This document shows positions 37,190-46,315 of a stretch of 64,000 nt of DNA, piece by piece. Source of the stretch: Candidatus Dormiibacterota bacterium (GTDB taxonomy: Bacteria; Chloroflexota; Dormibacteria; Aeolococcales; Aeolococcaceae); contig PLOF01000074.1 in NCBI GenBank assembly GCA_003142035.1, forward strand, positions 31,402 through 95,401, read 5' to 3'. The position numbers were made by a program, and so were the translations under genes. The notes beneath the pieces were generated by a model, which was given only the letters and a program-made list of their open reading frames with translations, made no database searches and was not told where the DNA came from. Numbering within the stretch: the stretch's first letter is position 1; the number at the start of each line of letters is the position of its first letter.

Positions 37190-38442
37190 AGGGTGCCCCG
37201 GGCGTGCGCGGCGAGGAGCGCCTCGACCCCGCGCCCCTCTTCGCCCCGGTACCGCCAGACAACGGCGCCGTCGTCGTCCAGACGGGCCATGCCTTCGATC
37301 ACCGGCTCCTCGCGGTGGCGGGCGGTCGGCTCGAGCTCGAGCGCGACGGCGACCCCCGCCTGACGGAGGCGGGCGGCCAGGGCCGGCGCCTCGCCGGCCC
37401 GCCCTGCCGAGTAGCCGAGACGAAGCGCCTCGACCTTGCCGTCCTGGCCAGAGCCACGCAACAGGGCGTCGCAGCAGCGGTCGACGTGGAGGACGAAGCC
37501 GGTCGCCGGAGCATCCGTGCCGAAAGCGGCGAGCAGCCGGTCGTAGCGCCCGCCCGCGCCGAGCGGAAAGCCCAGATCCGCGCTGAACAGCTCGAAGGTC
37601 GGGCCGGTGTAGTAATCCCAGTCACGGACGGCACCGAGGTCGAGGTGGACGCTGGCGGTGATCCCGTGGCGATCGAGGACATCCCAGAGCTCCGCCAGGT
37701 CGGCGAGGACCCGCCGCGGCCGGGGGGCGCTGATCCGGGCGCCGGCAGTGTCGAGGATCTCGCGACCACCGCGCAGGGTGGGGAAGGCGAGCAGCAGCTC
37801 CCGCTCGGCATCCCCCGCGTCCGTGCCGCGCAGGGCATCCTCGACCGCCACCAGGTCGCGGCCACGAAGCGCGTCGGCGACCCGACCCCGGGATTCAGCG
37901 TCAAGGTTGGCGGAGTCGAGCAGGGAAGGGACGAAGTCGGCGTGCCCGACATCGATCTGGACTCCGGTGACCCCGGCCCGCTCGAGCGCGGCCGCGGCCA
38001 CCGCGATGCACTCCGCGTCAGCCGAGAGCCCCGGGTGCCCGATCAGCTCGCAGCCCGCCTGCATCGCCTCTCGGCGCCGGCCGCCGAGCGGGGGGCGGTT
38101 GAAGAGCACCGGTCCCGCGTAGCAGAGGCGGAGAGGCGGGCGCACCCCCTGAAGCTGCGTGGACACCACCCGGGCGACGCTCACGGTGCGCTCCCCGACC
38201 AGGGCGAGCAAACTGCCGTCGGCGTCCATGAAACGGAAGAGCTGGGTCTGGAGACCGCCTCCGACGCCGGCCGCCACGGTCTCGAGCGGCTCCACGAGAG
38301 GGGTGGAGAGGTACTCATAGCCCCAGGCGGCAAAGGTGTCGACGAAGGCTTCGGTCACGACGCGCCGGCGCTGTGCCGCCGCTCCGATCCAATCGGCGAA
38401 ACCGCCCGCGCGGCCTCGCGCCGGACTCTGGAGGGCGCTCAT
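37186..38442 (-). CDS. hisZ: ATP phosphoribosyltransferase regulatory subunit, HisS-like
   Basis: HisS-like core without a tRNA-binding domain; coupled to short-form hisG. Confidence 0.88.
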   Translation of the reverse strand: MSALQSPARGRAGGFADWIGAAAQRRRVVTEAFVDTFAAWGYEYLSTPLVEPLETVAAGVGGGLQTQLFRFMDADGSLLALVGERTVSVARVVSTQLQGVRPPLRLCYAGPVLFNRPPLGGRRREAMQAGCELIGHPGLSADAECIAVAAAALERAGVTGVQIDVGHADFVPSLLDSANLDAESRGRVADALRGRDLVAVEDALRGTDAGDAERELLLAFPTLRGGREILDTAGARISAPRPRRVLADLAELWDVLDRHGITASVHLDLGAVRDWDYYTGPTFELFSADLGFPLGAGGRYDRLLAAFGTDAPATGFVLHVDRCCDALLRGSGQDGKVEALRLGYSAGRAGEAPALAARLRQAGVAVALELEPTARHREEPVIEGMARLDDDGAVVWRYRGEEGRGVEALLAAHARGTL

Positions 38443-38533
38443 ATGGGCGAAGTCTACCCAGGCTCCGCCCCGAATCGAGGCGAAACGGCGTTGACGGCTG
38501 TTTTGGGTGGGATGACCTGACGTGACGAGGGTT

Positions 38534-38566
38534 GAGGGCCACCGCCCGCTGGGGACGGCGGCCCTC
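38534..38566 (-). terminator. Terminator-like hairpin after the 38593 gene
   Basis: GAGGGCC...GGCCCTC stem, no long U-tract. Confidence 0.4.
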
Positions 38567-38592
38567 GATACTCCTCGCCTATGCGGTGAGGG

Positions 38593-39129
38593 TTACTGCG
38601 CCGGAGGCGGCGGAGGAGTCTGGTTGAAGCCGGAGAACGTGGTGCTGAGCGGCGCGGTCGCCGGCTGGGCGTCGCTCTTGCTGAGCCAGCCGCCGACGGC
38701 AACCGCCGCAGCCGTGATCACCCCGACGAAGAAGCCGATGGAGATCCCCGCCGAGTATCCAGGCCCGGAGTAGCTCGCACTCCCAGCGTAGGTCAGGTAG
38801 AGGACGACCATCAGCAGGATGAAGACGCCGCCCACGGCGTAGATCAGGTAGTCGGCGGCCGGGAGGGCGGGCAACACCTGCGGGGCGAAGGTCCGGAGAG
38901 CGAACAGCACGATGAGGACGAGTAGGACGATGAATCCCAACAAGCCCGACCAGTTGCCGAAGCCGCTGCTGCCACCGCTCGTGCTGACGCCGTAGCCCGC
39001 GAGACCCGAGTAATTGAAGCTGAAGGCCCACCACCACGGGATGAACCAGTTGATCAGAGCGAGGATGAGGCCACCACCCAGGATCAACTGGCCGTTCGAA
39101 TAGGTCTTTCCACCTATCTGTGCTGGCAT
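38593..39129 (-). CDS. Hypothetical membrane protein
   Basis: MPAQIGGKTYSNGQLILGGGLILALINWFIPWWWAFSFNYSG; four TM-like segments; PPPPPAQ C-terminus. Confidence 0.7.
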   Translation of the reverse strand: MPAQIGGKTYSNGQLILGGGLILALINWFIPWWWAFSFNYSGLAGYGVSTSGGSSGFGNWSGLLGFIVLLVLIVLFALRTFAPQVLPALPAADYLIYAVGGVFILLMVVLYLTYAGSASYSGPGYSAGISIGFFVGVITAAAVAVGGWLSKSDAQPATAPLSTTFSGFNQTPPPPPAQ

Positions 39130-39378
39130 TTCAGGTACTTGAACTCCTTTGCGCGTATTGGGTTGGGCGACGGACGAAGGCTACCGCCTTGTGGTAGCCA
39201 CTCACAACTAGGAATCAGGATTCACATACGCGGATGTCGCAACCCCTGGTCGGCCGGTGCGCCGGCCCCCCGGATGGGGCGCTCCCCGACTGGCCATCCC
39301 CCTCGCGGAGCGGTCCACGCCCTCGCGGAGCCGGCGGTGCTCCCCTCCGCAACTCCTCGCCCCCTCCCCGTGCCCATC

Positions 39379-39573
39379 TCAGTCCGACTCCACGACCGGC
39401 AAGGCGAGCAGGGTGTCGAGCTTGGCCTGAGCCAGTTCCAGCAGGTTGGGCACCGCCTCGACCGGCAGATCCAGCCGGGCGGCGATCGCCGCGTGGTCAA
39501 CGCCCTGGTCGCGCAGGCGGAGCGCCACCGCATAGGCCGGAGTCAACTCCGAAAGGGCCAGCTCCCGGTTCAT
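39379..39573 (-). CDS. Small HTH (sigma70 region 4-like) protein
   Basis: AVALRLRDQGVDHAAIAARLDLPVEAVPNLLELAQAKLDTLL. Confidence 0.5.
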   Translation of the reverse strand: MNRELALSELTPAYAVALRLRDQGVDHAAIAARLDLPVEAVPNLLELAQAKLDTLLALPVVESD

Positions 39574-39675
39574 CGAAGGGCACGCTAGGCAGATCCGGGA
39601 GCCACGTCATGAGTACCGCGGTACCCAGCCCGGGTCCGCGGACACCCCGAGGTACTCAGAAGGAGTTGTCAGTAC

Positions 39676-42327
39676 TCATTCGACGCGGGCCGGGACCGTG
39701 GCGAGCACCACAGCAAGCTGCGCCCGTGAGCTCACCCCGAGCTTGGAGTACGCCTGCTGAAGGTGGTTCTCCACGGTGCGGACGGAGAGCCCGAGCCGGG
39801 CGGCGAGGTCCGCGCTGCTCGCCCCTCCGGAGGCCATCTGGGCCACCTGGAACTCGCGGTGGGTCAGAGCGCGCCGCGTGGCGACGCGGGCGATGACGGG
39901 TGACCCGCTCTGCTCGCAGTCCGCCGTCAGAGCGGCGCTCCGGAGCATGGGCACCCGGGCGCGGTTCGGCATCCCCGCTTTCTGGTGGACCTCGGCCGCT
40001 TCCGTCGCCGCCTCGGCGGCGAGCAGGGTGAGCCCCATCCGTTCGAAGTCGAGGGAGATGCGCTCGAGACCGGGGCCGTCGGCAGCAGCGAGCGCTCGCA
40101 CGTGGGCCGCCAGGGCGGGGATGAGATCCCCCTCGCAGCAATCGGCAAGGAGCACCAGCCGGTGGGCTCCGACGAGATCGCCGAGGCGCGCGGCGTCGTG
40201 AAGCGCCCACGCCTCCAGGGAGGAGAAGCCGACCTCGCGCCAGCCGGCGGCCGCACGCAGGGCGGCCTGAGCAGGCCGCGCGGCCTCGCCCTGCGCCCAG
40301 AGGACCCACGCTTCGCAGAGATCGACCCAGGGCACCTCGGTAGGCGGAGCGACGACGGCGGCGCGAGCCGCGGCGAGGGCCGTCTCGGCGCGCCGGAGGT
40401 CGCCGCGGAGGCTGGCGGCCTGCGCGAGGAGCCCCTCCACGGTCACCACGTGACCTCCGCCAGCCATGTAGCGGTGGCAGATCGAGCCTCCCTCCTCCAG
40501 CCATGACCGGGCCGTCCGGCTCCTCCCCGACAGCAGGGCCGCCCAGCCCACCAGTCCGGTCCAGTAGCCGCGCAGCGGTTCGAGGCTGGACTCCACGAGC
40601 CGGTCGTGAACCTCTGCGGCGAGCCGGGCGGCCTCAGGGATCCGGCCGGCGAAGCAGAGCGCCATCCATCGCCCGGTGAGCAGGGTGGAGCGAGTGGCCA
40701 GCAGTTCCGGGGAGTCACGGAGGAGCTCCACCCCGGTGTCGAGAGCGGTGACGGCCTGGAGGGGCCGCCCGGAGAAGGCGAGTGCCAGACCGCGCACGCC
40801 GATGGCTCCGATCTGCGCGGCCAGGGGCAAGGCGGCGCGCTCGAGGACAGCGGTGCTGAGGGACTCGGCCGTCCCGAGGCGGCCCGCCGACAACTCGAAG
40901 AGAGCCCGGGTCACGATCAGTTCGGAGGCGGCGTCCTCGGGGAGGCGGTCCAACGCCTCGCTGAGGACCTCCAGGGCCCGGTCGGCGCGACCCAGCCCGT
41001 GGTGGAGGTTCTGGGCGCTGGCCAGGGCCAGATCGGCCGCCTGGGCGGCCCCGACGGGGCGGGCGGCCTCGAGCACAGCCTGTGCCTCCTCCGGCCGGCG
41101 CAGTCCGGTCATGGCCCGGGAGAGCGCGATCTCCGCGGGGAAGCCCGCACCCGAGTCCACGGCGGCCCGCGCCAGCGCCGCGGCGGTGTCGAAGCGGCCG
41201 GAGCCGAGCATCCAGCGGGCCGCCGCCAGGGCGGACTCCGCGTGGACCGGCTGCCCCGCCTCCAGGCGGATCATGGCCAGCCGGCTCGAGTCGTCACCGC
41301 GGCGGAGCGGCGTCGCCTCCAGGGCGTCACCGAGCCGCCCGAGCAGCTCCCGCCTCCGGAGCGGGGTCAGGCCTCCGCGCAGCGCCTCGGCGTAGAGGGG
41401 ATGGGCCAGCCGCACCTGCCAGCGCCGCCGGTACCTCTCCGTCACGGTGGAGGTGGTGATCACTCCCGCCGCCTCGAGTTCCCGGATGACGGCGGGCGCC
41501 GCCAGCCTCTCCAGAACGTCGAGGGGAAGTGGCTCGGAGAGAGCGAGCGCCTCGGCCGCCCCGCGCTGGGCCGCGGAGAGGGGGCGAAGCCGCTGCTGGA
41601 TGGCCTCGAGAGGGCCTCCCGCCGCCACCGGCTCTCCTTCCCAGCGCCACACGCCGTCCCGCTCCGCCAGGGCGCCGGACCCGAGCCCGATCTCGACCAG
41701 CTCATGGAGGAAGAGAACGTTGCCCTGGCTCAGCCGGCTCAGCTCGTAACGCGTGCCGGCGTCCAGGTGACCGTCGAGCGCCTGGCCGAGGAGCGCCTCC
41801 ACCTCGGTCCGGGAGAGGGGTTGGAGCTCGATCCAGCCGATGGCCCCCTCCTTCCGCAGCCCCACAATCGGGTCGGGAAGGGCCTCGCCGGAGCGTGCCG
41901 TGAGCAGCAGAGACGCGGTCTGAGTACTGGCCAGTTGATGCAGGAGGGCGGACGAGGCGGCATCGAGGAGGTGGGCATCGTCGACGGAGACCACCAGCCG
42001 CCCGTTCCCTCGCTCGTGGCGGAGCTCGCGAACGCTGTGCCGGAGGACGTCGAGCGGGCTCATGGAGAGCGCCTCCGGGAGGAGCGGCGCGAGGGGACCG
42101 AAGGGGATGGTCGCCGCCGCCTCCGTGGCGGTCACCTCACGGATGAGCCATCCATCGCGGCGCAGTCTGGCGAGCGCCTCGCCGCGGAGCCGGGTCTTGC
42201 CGACCCCATGGGCGCCCGCGATGATGACGCCGCACGAGGCCGGGCGCTCGAGCTCACGAGCTAGCAGCGCCAGCTCCTCGTGCCGGCCGACGAGTGGCCA
42301 CGGCGACCGGCTGGCGGTGGAGGGCAT
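39676..42327 (-). CDS. Large LuxR-family (LAL/STAND-type) ATP-binding regulator
   Basis: N-terminal Walker A GAHGVGKTRLRGEAL; C-terminal LTHREFQVAQMASGGASSADLAARLGLSVRTVENHLQQAYSKLGV. Confidence 0.92.
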   Translation of the reverse strand: MPSTASRSPWPLVGRHEELALLARELERPASCGVIIAGAHGVGKTRLRGEALARLRRDGWLIREVTATEAAATIPFGPLAPLLPEALSMSPLDVLRHSVRELRHERGNGRLVVSVDDAHLLDAASSALLHQLASTQTASLLLTARSGEALPDPIVGLRKEGAIGWIELQPLSRTEVEALLGQALDGHLDAGTRYELSRLSQGNVLFLHELVEIGLGSGALAERDGVWRWEGEPVAAGGPLEAIQQRLRPLSAAQRGAAEALALSEPLPLDVLERLAAPAVIRELEAAGVITTSTVTERYRRRWQVRLAHPLYAEALRGGLTPLRRRELLGRLGDALEATPLRRGDDSSRLAMIRLEAGQPVHAESALAAARWMLGSGRFDTAAALARAAVDSGAGFPAEIALSRAMTGLRRPEEAQAVLEAARPVGAAQAADLALASAQNLHHGLGRADRALEVLSEALDRLPEDAASELIVTRALFELSAGRLGTAESLSTAVLERAALPLAAQIGAIGVRGLALAFSGRPLQAVTALDTGVELLRDSPELLATRSTLLTGRWMALCFAGRIPEAARLAAEVHDRLVESSLEPLRGYWTGLVGWAALLSGRSRTARSWLEEGGSICHRYMAGGGHVVTVEGLLAQAASLRGDLRRAETALAAARAAVVAPPTEVPWVDLCEAWVLWAQGEAARPAQAALRAAAGWREVGFSSLEAWALHDAARLGDLVGAHRLVLLADCCEGDLIPALAAHVRALAAADGPGLERISLDFERMGLTLLAAEAATEAAEVHQKAGMPNRARVPMLRSAALTADCEQSGSPVIARVATRRALTHREFQVAQMASGGASSADLAARLGLSVRTVENHLQQAYSKLGVSSRAQLAVVLATVPARVE

Positions 42328-42385
42328 GTGCAGTGAGGTGCATTGTGCCAGCGCCGGCGCGGGTCCGCACGCGGGCTAGCCGGTG

Positions 42386-43261
42386 CTAGTACTGGTCCTC
42401 CGGACGCACGTCCTCGTCGACGTCGTCGTCCTCCTTCTCCACGTCCTCGAGCGGTGCGGGCTCCTCGAACTCCTCGCCGGACGCGAGCGGCTCGGCCTCC
42501 TCGCCGGTCCCACCGGCCTCGGCAACATCCTCGTCGTTGCCATCTGCCGTGGCGCCCTCGTCCACCCCACGCTGCGCGAGCAGGGACTCCTTGGCGTAGG
42601 GCCTGAACTCCTCTCGCCGCTGCCGGCTGACCGGGAAGGACGACTTGCGGGCGTTCTCGGTGGACTGGAAGGCCTCGCGGATGATGATCTCGATCTGGCT
42701 CTCCTCCGCCCGGGCCACCACCGCCGTGTAGCGGTTGCCGGTGGAGATGAGGGGCACGAGCCGGCGGGCGATCTTGCTGTCGACGTCGCCGAGCACGACA
42801 CCCGCGATCGTCTGGGCCTGGAGGCCGCCGTCCTGAAGATGCAGCTCCACGACCTCGCCGGGCGCGACCACTATCACCACTCCGGACTTGGGCGGGTTGA
42901 GCACGGTGAGCGCGCTCTTGCCGGGCTCCTCGGCGAAGAGGTCGACGTCGATCGCCCCCTTGGCTCCGGCGATCTTCTCGCGGCTTTCGAGAAGGAGCCG
43001 AAGCTTGCGAACGTTCTTCTGGGCGATCACGTTCTCCGAGTTGATCTGCAACGCCTGCGAATACGCATCGAGGGCGGCCTGATGCTCGCCGAGCTCGGTC
43101 AGCGCCTTGCCGATCCTGTTGAAGGTCTCCTCGACGCCTCCGTGCCGCTCGACCAGGGCGCGGTTGATGGCGAGGGCGTCCTGCCATCTGCTCTCCAGGG
43201 CCGCCTGGACGGCCTCTTCCACGTATAGGGCGCGCGGTTTGACACGTTCGGCTTCAGCCAC
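42386..43261 (-). CDS. TPR protein with acidic C-terminal tail
   Basis: FNRIGKALTELGEHQAALDAYSQALQINSENVIAQKNV; last ~60 aa very Asp/Glu-rich. Confidence 0.8.
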   Translation of the reverse strand: MAEAERVKPRALYVEEAVQAALESRWQDALAINRALVERHGGVEETFNRIGKALTELGEHQAALDAYSQALQINSENVIAQKNVRKLRLLLESREKIAGAKGAIDVDLFAEEPGKSALTVLNPPKSGVVIVVAPGEVVELHLQDGGLQAQTIAGVVLGDVDSKIARRLVPLISTGNRYTAVVARAEESQIEIIIREAFQSTENARKSSFPVSRQRREEFRPYAKESLLAQRGVDEGATADGNDEDVAEAGGTGEEAEPLASGEEFEEPAPLEDVEKEDDDVDEDVRPEDQY

Positions 43262-43406
43262 TGACGAACTCCCTCAGCGTCGACTCGATCGTTCGGCCCG
43301 CTGCCGGATTGGCTTTGGCAATAGGCGGGGTCCGCTATGATACCGGCTCAGTGCGGCGCATCTGTTCGACAAGGTTTTCCACCCCCGCTCCGGCTCGGGT
43401 CGTGCT

Positions 43407-44240
43407 GTGACGCGGGTCATCGCCATCGCCAACCAGAAGGGCGGCGTGGGCAAGACCACCACCGCCGTCAACCTGGCCGCCGCCCTCGCCGAGGCAGGCG
43501 CCCGGGTGCTGGCGGTCGACCTCGATCCGCAGGGCCACCTGACCATCAACATGGGCGTGCGCCGACCAGATGAGCTGGAGGTGACCGTCTACAACATCCT
43601 CACCGAGCCGAACACCACCGCGGCCGAAGCCCGGCTGCGCTCGGAGCCGATCGGTTTGGACTTCCTGCCCGCCAACATCGAGCTCTCGGGTGCCGAGCTG
43701 CAACTGGTGACCGAATTCGGCCGGGAGTCGGTGCTCCAGGAGAAGCTCACCCCCCTGCTGCCCGAATTCGACTACGCCATCATCGACTGCCCCCCCTCGC
43801 TCGGCCTCCTCTGCGTCAATGCCCTGGTGGTCGCCACCGAGGTGATCATCCCCCTGCAGTGCGAGTACTTCGGGATGAAGGGGATGCAGCAGCTCCAGAA
43901 GACCATCGATCGGGTGCGGGCAAAGCTCAACCCTCAGCTCAGCATCTGCGGCATCCTCCCGACCATCTACAAGCCGCGGACGCTGCACAGCCAGGAGGTT
44001 CTCGAGCTGGTCAAGGAGCGCTACGGGAAGGAGGTCTTCGACGTTCGGGTGGACGCCTCCATCCGCTTTGCCGAGACACCGCTGGCGGGGCTCTCCATCC
44101 TCCAGTACGCCCCCGAATCCCCGGGCGCCAGGGCGTACCGCGCCCTCGCCCGCATCGTCATGGCCCAGAGTGCCGAGCCGGAAGTCCCGGAGGCGGAGGC
44201 TGCGCCGGCACAACCCAAGGCGCGGGCGGGGCACCCGTGA
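43407..44240 (+). CDS. ParA family ATPase (no ParB seen nearby)
   Basis: IAIANQKGGVGKTTTAVNLAAAL deviant Walker A; YAIIDCPPSLG. Confidence 0.94.
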   Translation: MTRVIAIANQKGGVGKTTTAVNLAAALAEAGARVLAVDLDPQGHLTINMGVRRPDELEVTVYNILTEPNTTAAEARLRSEPIGLDFLPANIELSGAELQLVTEFGRESVLQEKLTPLLPEFDYAIIDCPPSLGLLCVNALVVATEVIIPLQCEYFGMKGMQQLQKTIDRVRAKLNPQLSICGILPTIYKPRTLHSQEVLELVKERYGKEVFDVRVDASIRFAETPLAGLSILQYAPESPGARAYRALARIVMAQSAEPEVPEAEAAPAQPKARAGHP

Positions 44241-44524
44241 TGCCCGGGTTCCGCCGTGCCCAGCTGCGCGGCTCCGAAGAGCTGTTCCGCAGCACCGAGG
44301 AGCCCGCCCCGGCCGAGCACCCCCTGCCGGAACCAGCGGTCCACCCAGTCCCGGCGGCGCCCACGCACAACCTCCGATCGGTTCGCCTCAGCGAGGATGA
44401 CATCCAGCTCCTGGCGGAGGCCGTCCAGCACCTCAAGTTCCCGGGAAAGACACCTGCCCGCCCATCGATCGGCGACTTCGAGCGCCTCGAGGCGCTGCGG
44501 CAGAAGCTGCTCCGAATTCTCTAG
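44240..44524 (+). CDS. Small protein, putative partner of the orphan ParA
   Basis: ATG overlaps ParA stop (TGATG); Pro-rich middle; helical C-terminus. Confidence 0.65.
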   Translation: MPGFRRAQLRGSEELFRSTEEPAPAEHPLPEPAVHPVPAAPTHNLRSVRLSEDDIQLLAEAVQHLKFPGKTPARPSIGDFERLEALRQKLLRIL

Positions 44525-44588
44525 AGCACCCCTTCCCAGCGGCTGGAGGGAAGGTCAGTCCCCCTGCCGGTCTGCTAGCTTGCCGGGG

Positions 44589-44876
44589 ATGGTCATCGGA
44601 ACCCTCGTGCTCCGCCTCCAGATCCCGGGGAGCGAGTCCCTCAAGGACAAGCGGCAGGTGGTGCGCTCGCTGGTCGCCCGCGTGCGCCGGACGTTCGACG
44701 TCGCCATCGCGGAGGTCGGCGACCAGGATCTCTGGCAGGCTGTGGAGCTGGGGGTGGCCTGTGTCTCCAACGACGCGCGTCACGCCGACGAAGTCTGCCA
44801 GAAGGTGCTCAATTACGTGGGCGAGGACGCGGAGGCGCTGCTCGTCGACTCCAGGTTCGAGGTGGTGCGCCTGTGA
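44589..44876 (+). CDS. DUF503 domain protein
   Basis: LRLQIPGSESLKDKRQVVRSLVARVRRTFDVAIAEVGDQDLWQ; TAGCTT 7 nt upstream of the ATG. Confidence 0.88.
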   Translation: MVIGTLVLRLQIPGSESLKDKRQVVRSLVARVRRTFDVAIAEVGDQDLWQAVELGVACVSNDARHADEVCQKVLNYVGEDAEALLVDSRFEVVRL

Positions 44877-46315
44877 ATACGGGACCCGGGGTGTCCCGGA
44901 GGCTGACGCTCGCCGGCCCCGCAGGCCGCTGGCTCCTGATCGCGGCCGTGCTCGGTTCGGGGATGGCGCTCCTCGACACGACGATGGTCATCGTCGCCCT
45001 GCCCGCCATCGGGCGCACCCTGGGCGGAGGCCTCTCCACGCAGCAATGGGTGCTCGATGCCTACCTGATCACCCTCGCCGGGTTGGTCCTCCTAGGCGGG
45101 GCTCTCGGTGAGGTGGCCGGCCACGGCCGGGTCTTCCTTGCCGGAGCAGTGGCCTTTGGGGTGACCTCCGCCGTCTGCGGGGTGGCTCCCACCGGTGCTG
45201 TCCTCATCGTCGCCCGCCTGTTCCAGGGAGCCGCGGCCAGCCTGCTGGTACCCGGGGCCCTGGCTCTCGTCTCCACGAGCTTCTCCGGCGAGGAGCGCGG
45301 ACGGGCGATCGGGGCCTGGTCGGGGATCTCCGGCCTCGCCACCGTCATCGGCCCGCTCCTCGGGGGACTGCTGGTCGACCACGCCGGCTGGAGATGGGTC
45401 TTCCTCATCAACATCCCGCTGGCGGCCGCAGCTGTCGCGGCCGCATACCACCACCTCCCCCCTCGAGAGCTGCGGTCCACAGCACTCGGCGCACACCAGG
45501 ACGGCGGCGGGGCGCTCACCGCGACGGCCGGTCTCGGGCTGCTGGTCTGCGGCCTGATCGAGGCCCGCAACGTCGGGACGCCGCTCGCGGCCGGCGCGGT
45601 GGTCCTGGGCCTCGCGCTGCTGGTCGCCTTCGGGGTCATCGAGTCGCGCCGCGAGCGCCCCCTGCTGCCGCTCTCGCTATTCGCCATCCGGGGGTTTGCG
45701 GTGGCCAACCTGACCACCCTCCTCGTTTACGGTGCCCTGAGTGCCGCCCTCTTCCTGGTGGTCCTCGAGCTGCAGCAGGTAACCGGCTACAGCGCCCTGG
45801 CCTCCGGAGCGGCCATCTTCCCGATCACGCTGCTGCTGTTTCTCCTCTCCCCGCGACTCGGGGGACTGGTGTCCCGCATGGGTTCCCGCCGCCTGATCAC
45901 CCTGGGGCCCGTCGTCGCCGCGCTGGGTCTCCTGCTCTTCCTGCGGGTGGCGGCTTCGGCCTCGTACCTGACGGTGGTGCTGCCCGCCGCCGCCGTCTTC
46001 GGGCTCGGCCTCGCCCTCACCGCCGCACCCCTCACCACCACCATCCTGGGAGCCGTGCCATCGACGCGTGCGGGGATCGCCTCCGGGGTCAACAACGCCG
46101 TCACGCGGGTGGCCGGTCTCCTCGCGGTGGCGGCGGTCCCCTTGGCGGCCGGGCTCGCAGGCGCGGCCGACGGGGCCGGAACCGGCTTCACCAGCGGCTT
46201 TCACCACGCCATGCTGATCTCCGCCGTCCTCTGCCTTCTCGGCGCCGTGGTCTCCTTCGTGGGACTCCGGCCACCTCGGCATCCCGCACCTCCGAACGAA
46301 GCGACCACCGAGTGA
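44873..46315 (+). CDS. MFS transporter, DHA2 family
   Basis: ALLDTTMVIVALPAIGRTLGGGLSTQQWVLDAYLITLAGLVLLGG. Confidence 0.92.
   Translation: MNTGPGVSRRLTLAGPAGRWLLIAAVLGSGMALLDTTMVIVALPAIGRTLGGGLSTQQWVLDAYLITLAGLVLLGGALGEVAGHGRVFLAGAVAFGVTSAVCGVAPTGAVLIVARLFQGAAASLLVPGALALVSTSFSGEERGRAIGAWSGISGLATVIGPLLGGLLVDHAGWRWVFLINIPLAAAAVAAAYHHLPPRELRSTALGAHQDGGGALTATAGLGLLVCGLIEARNVGTPLAAGAVVLGLALLVAFGVIESRRERPLLPLSLFAIRGFAVANLTTLLVYGALSAALFLVVLELQQVTGYSALASGAAIFPITLLLFLLSPRLGGLVSRMGSRRLITLGPVVAALGLLLFLRVAASASYLTVVLPAAAVFGLGLALTAAPLTTTILGAVPSTRAGIASGVNNAVTRVAGLLAVAAVPLAAGLAGAADGAGTGFTSGFHHAMLISAVLCLLGAVVSFVGLRPPRHPAPPNEATTE

Noticed and set aside
45394-46311. N-terminal extension of the helicase ORF
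   Set aside because: Out-of-frame overlap with the MFS gene; helicase starts at the coupled GTG 46312
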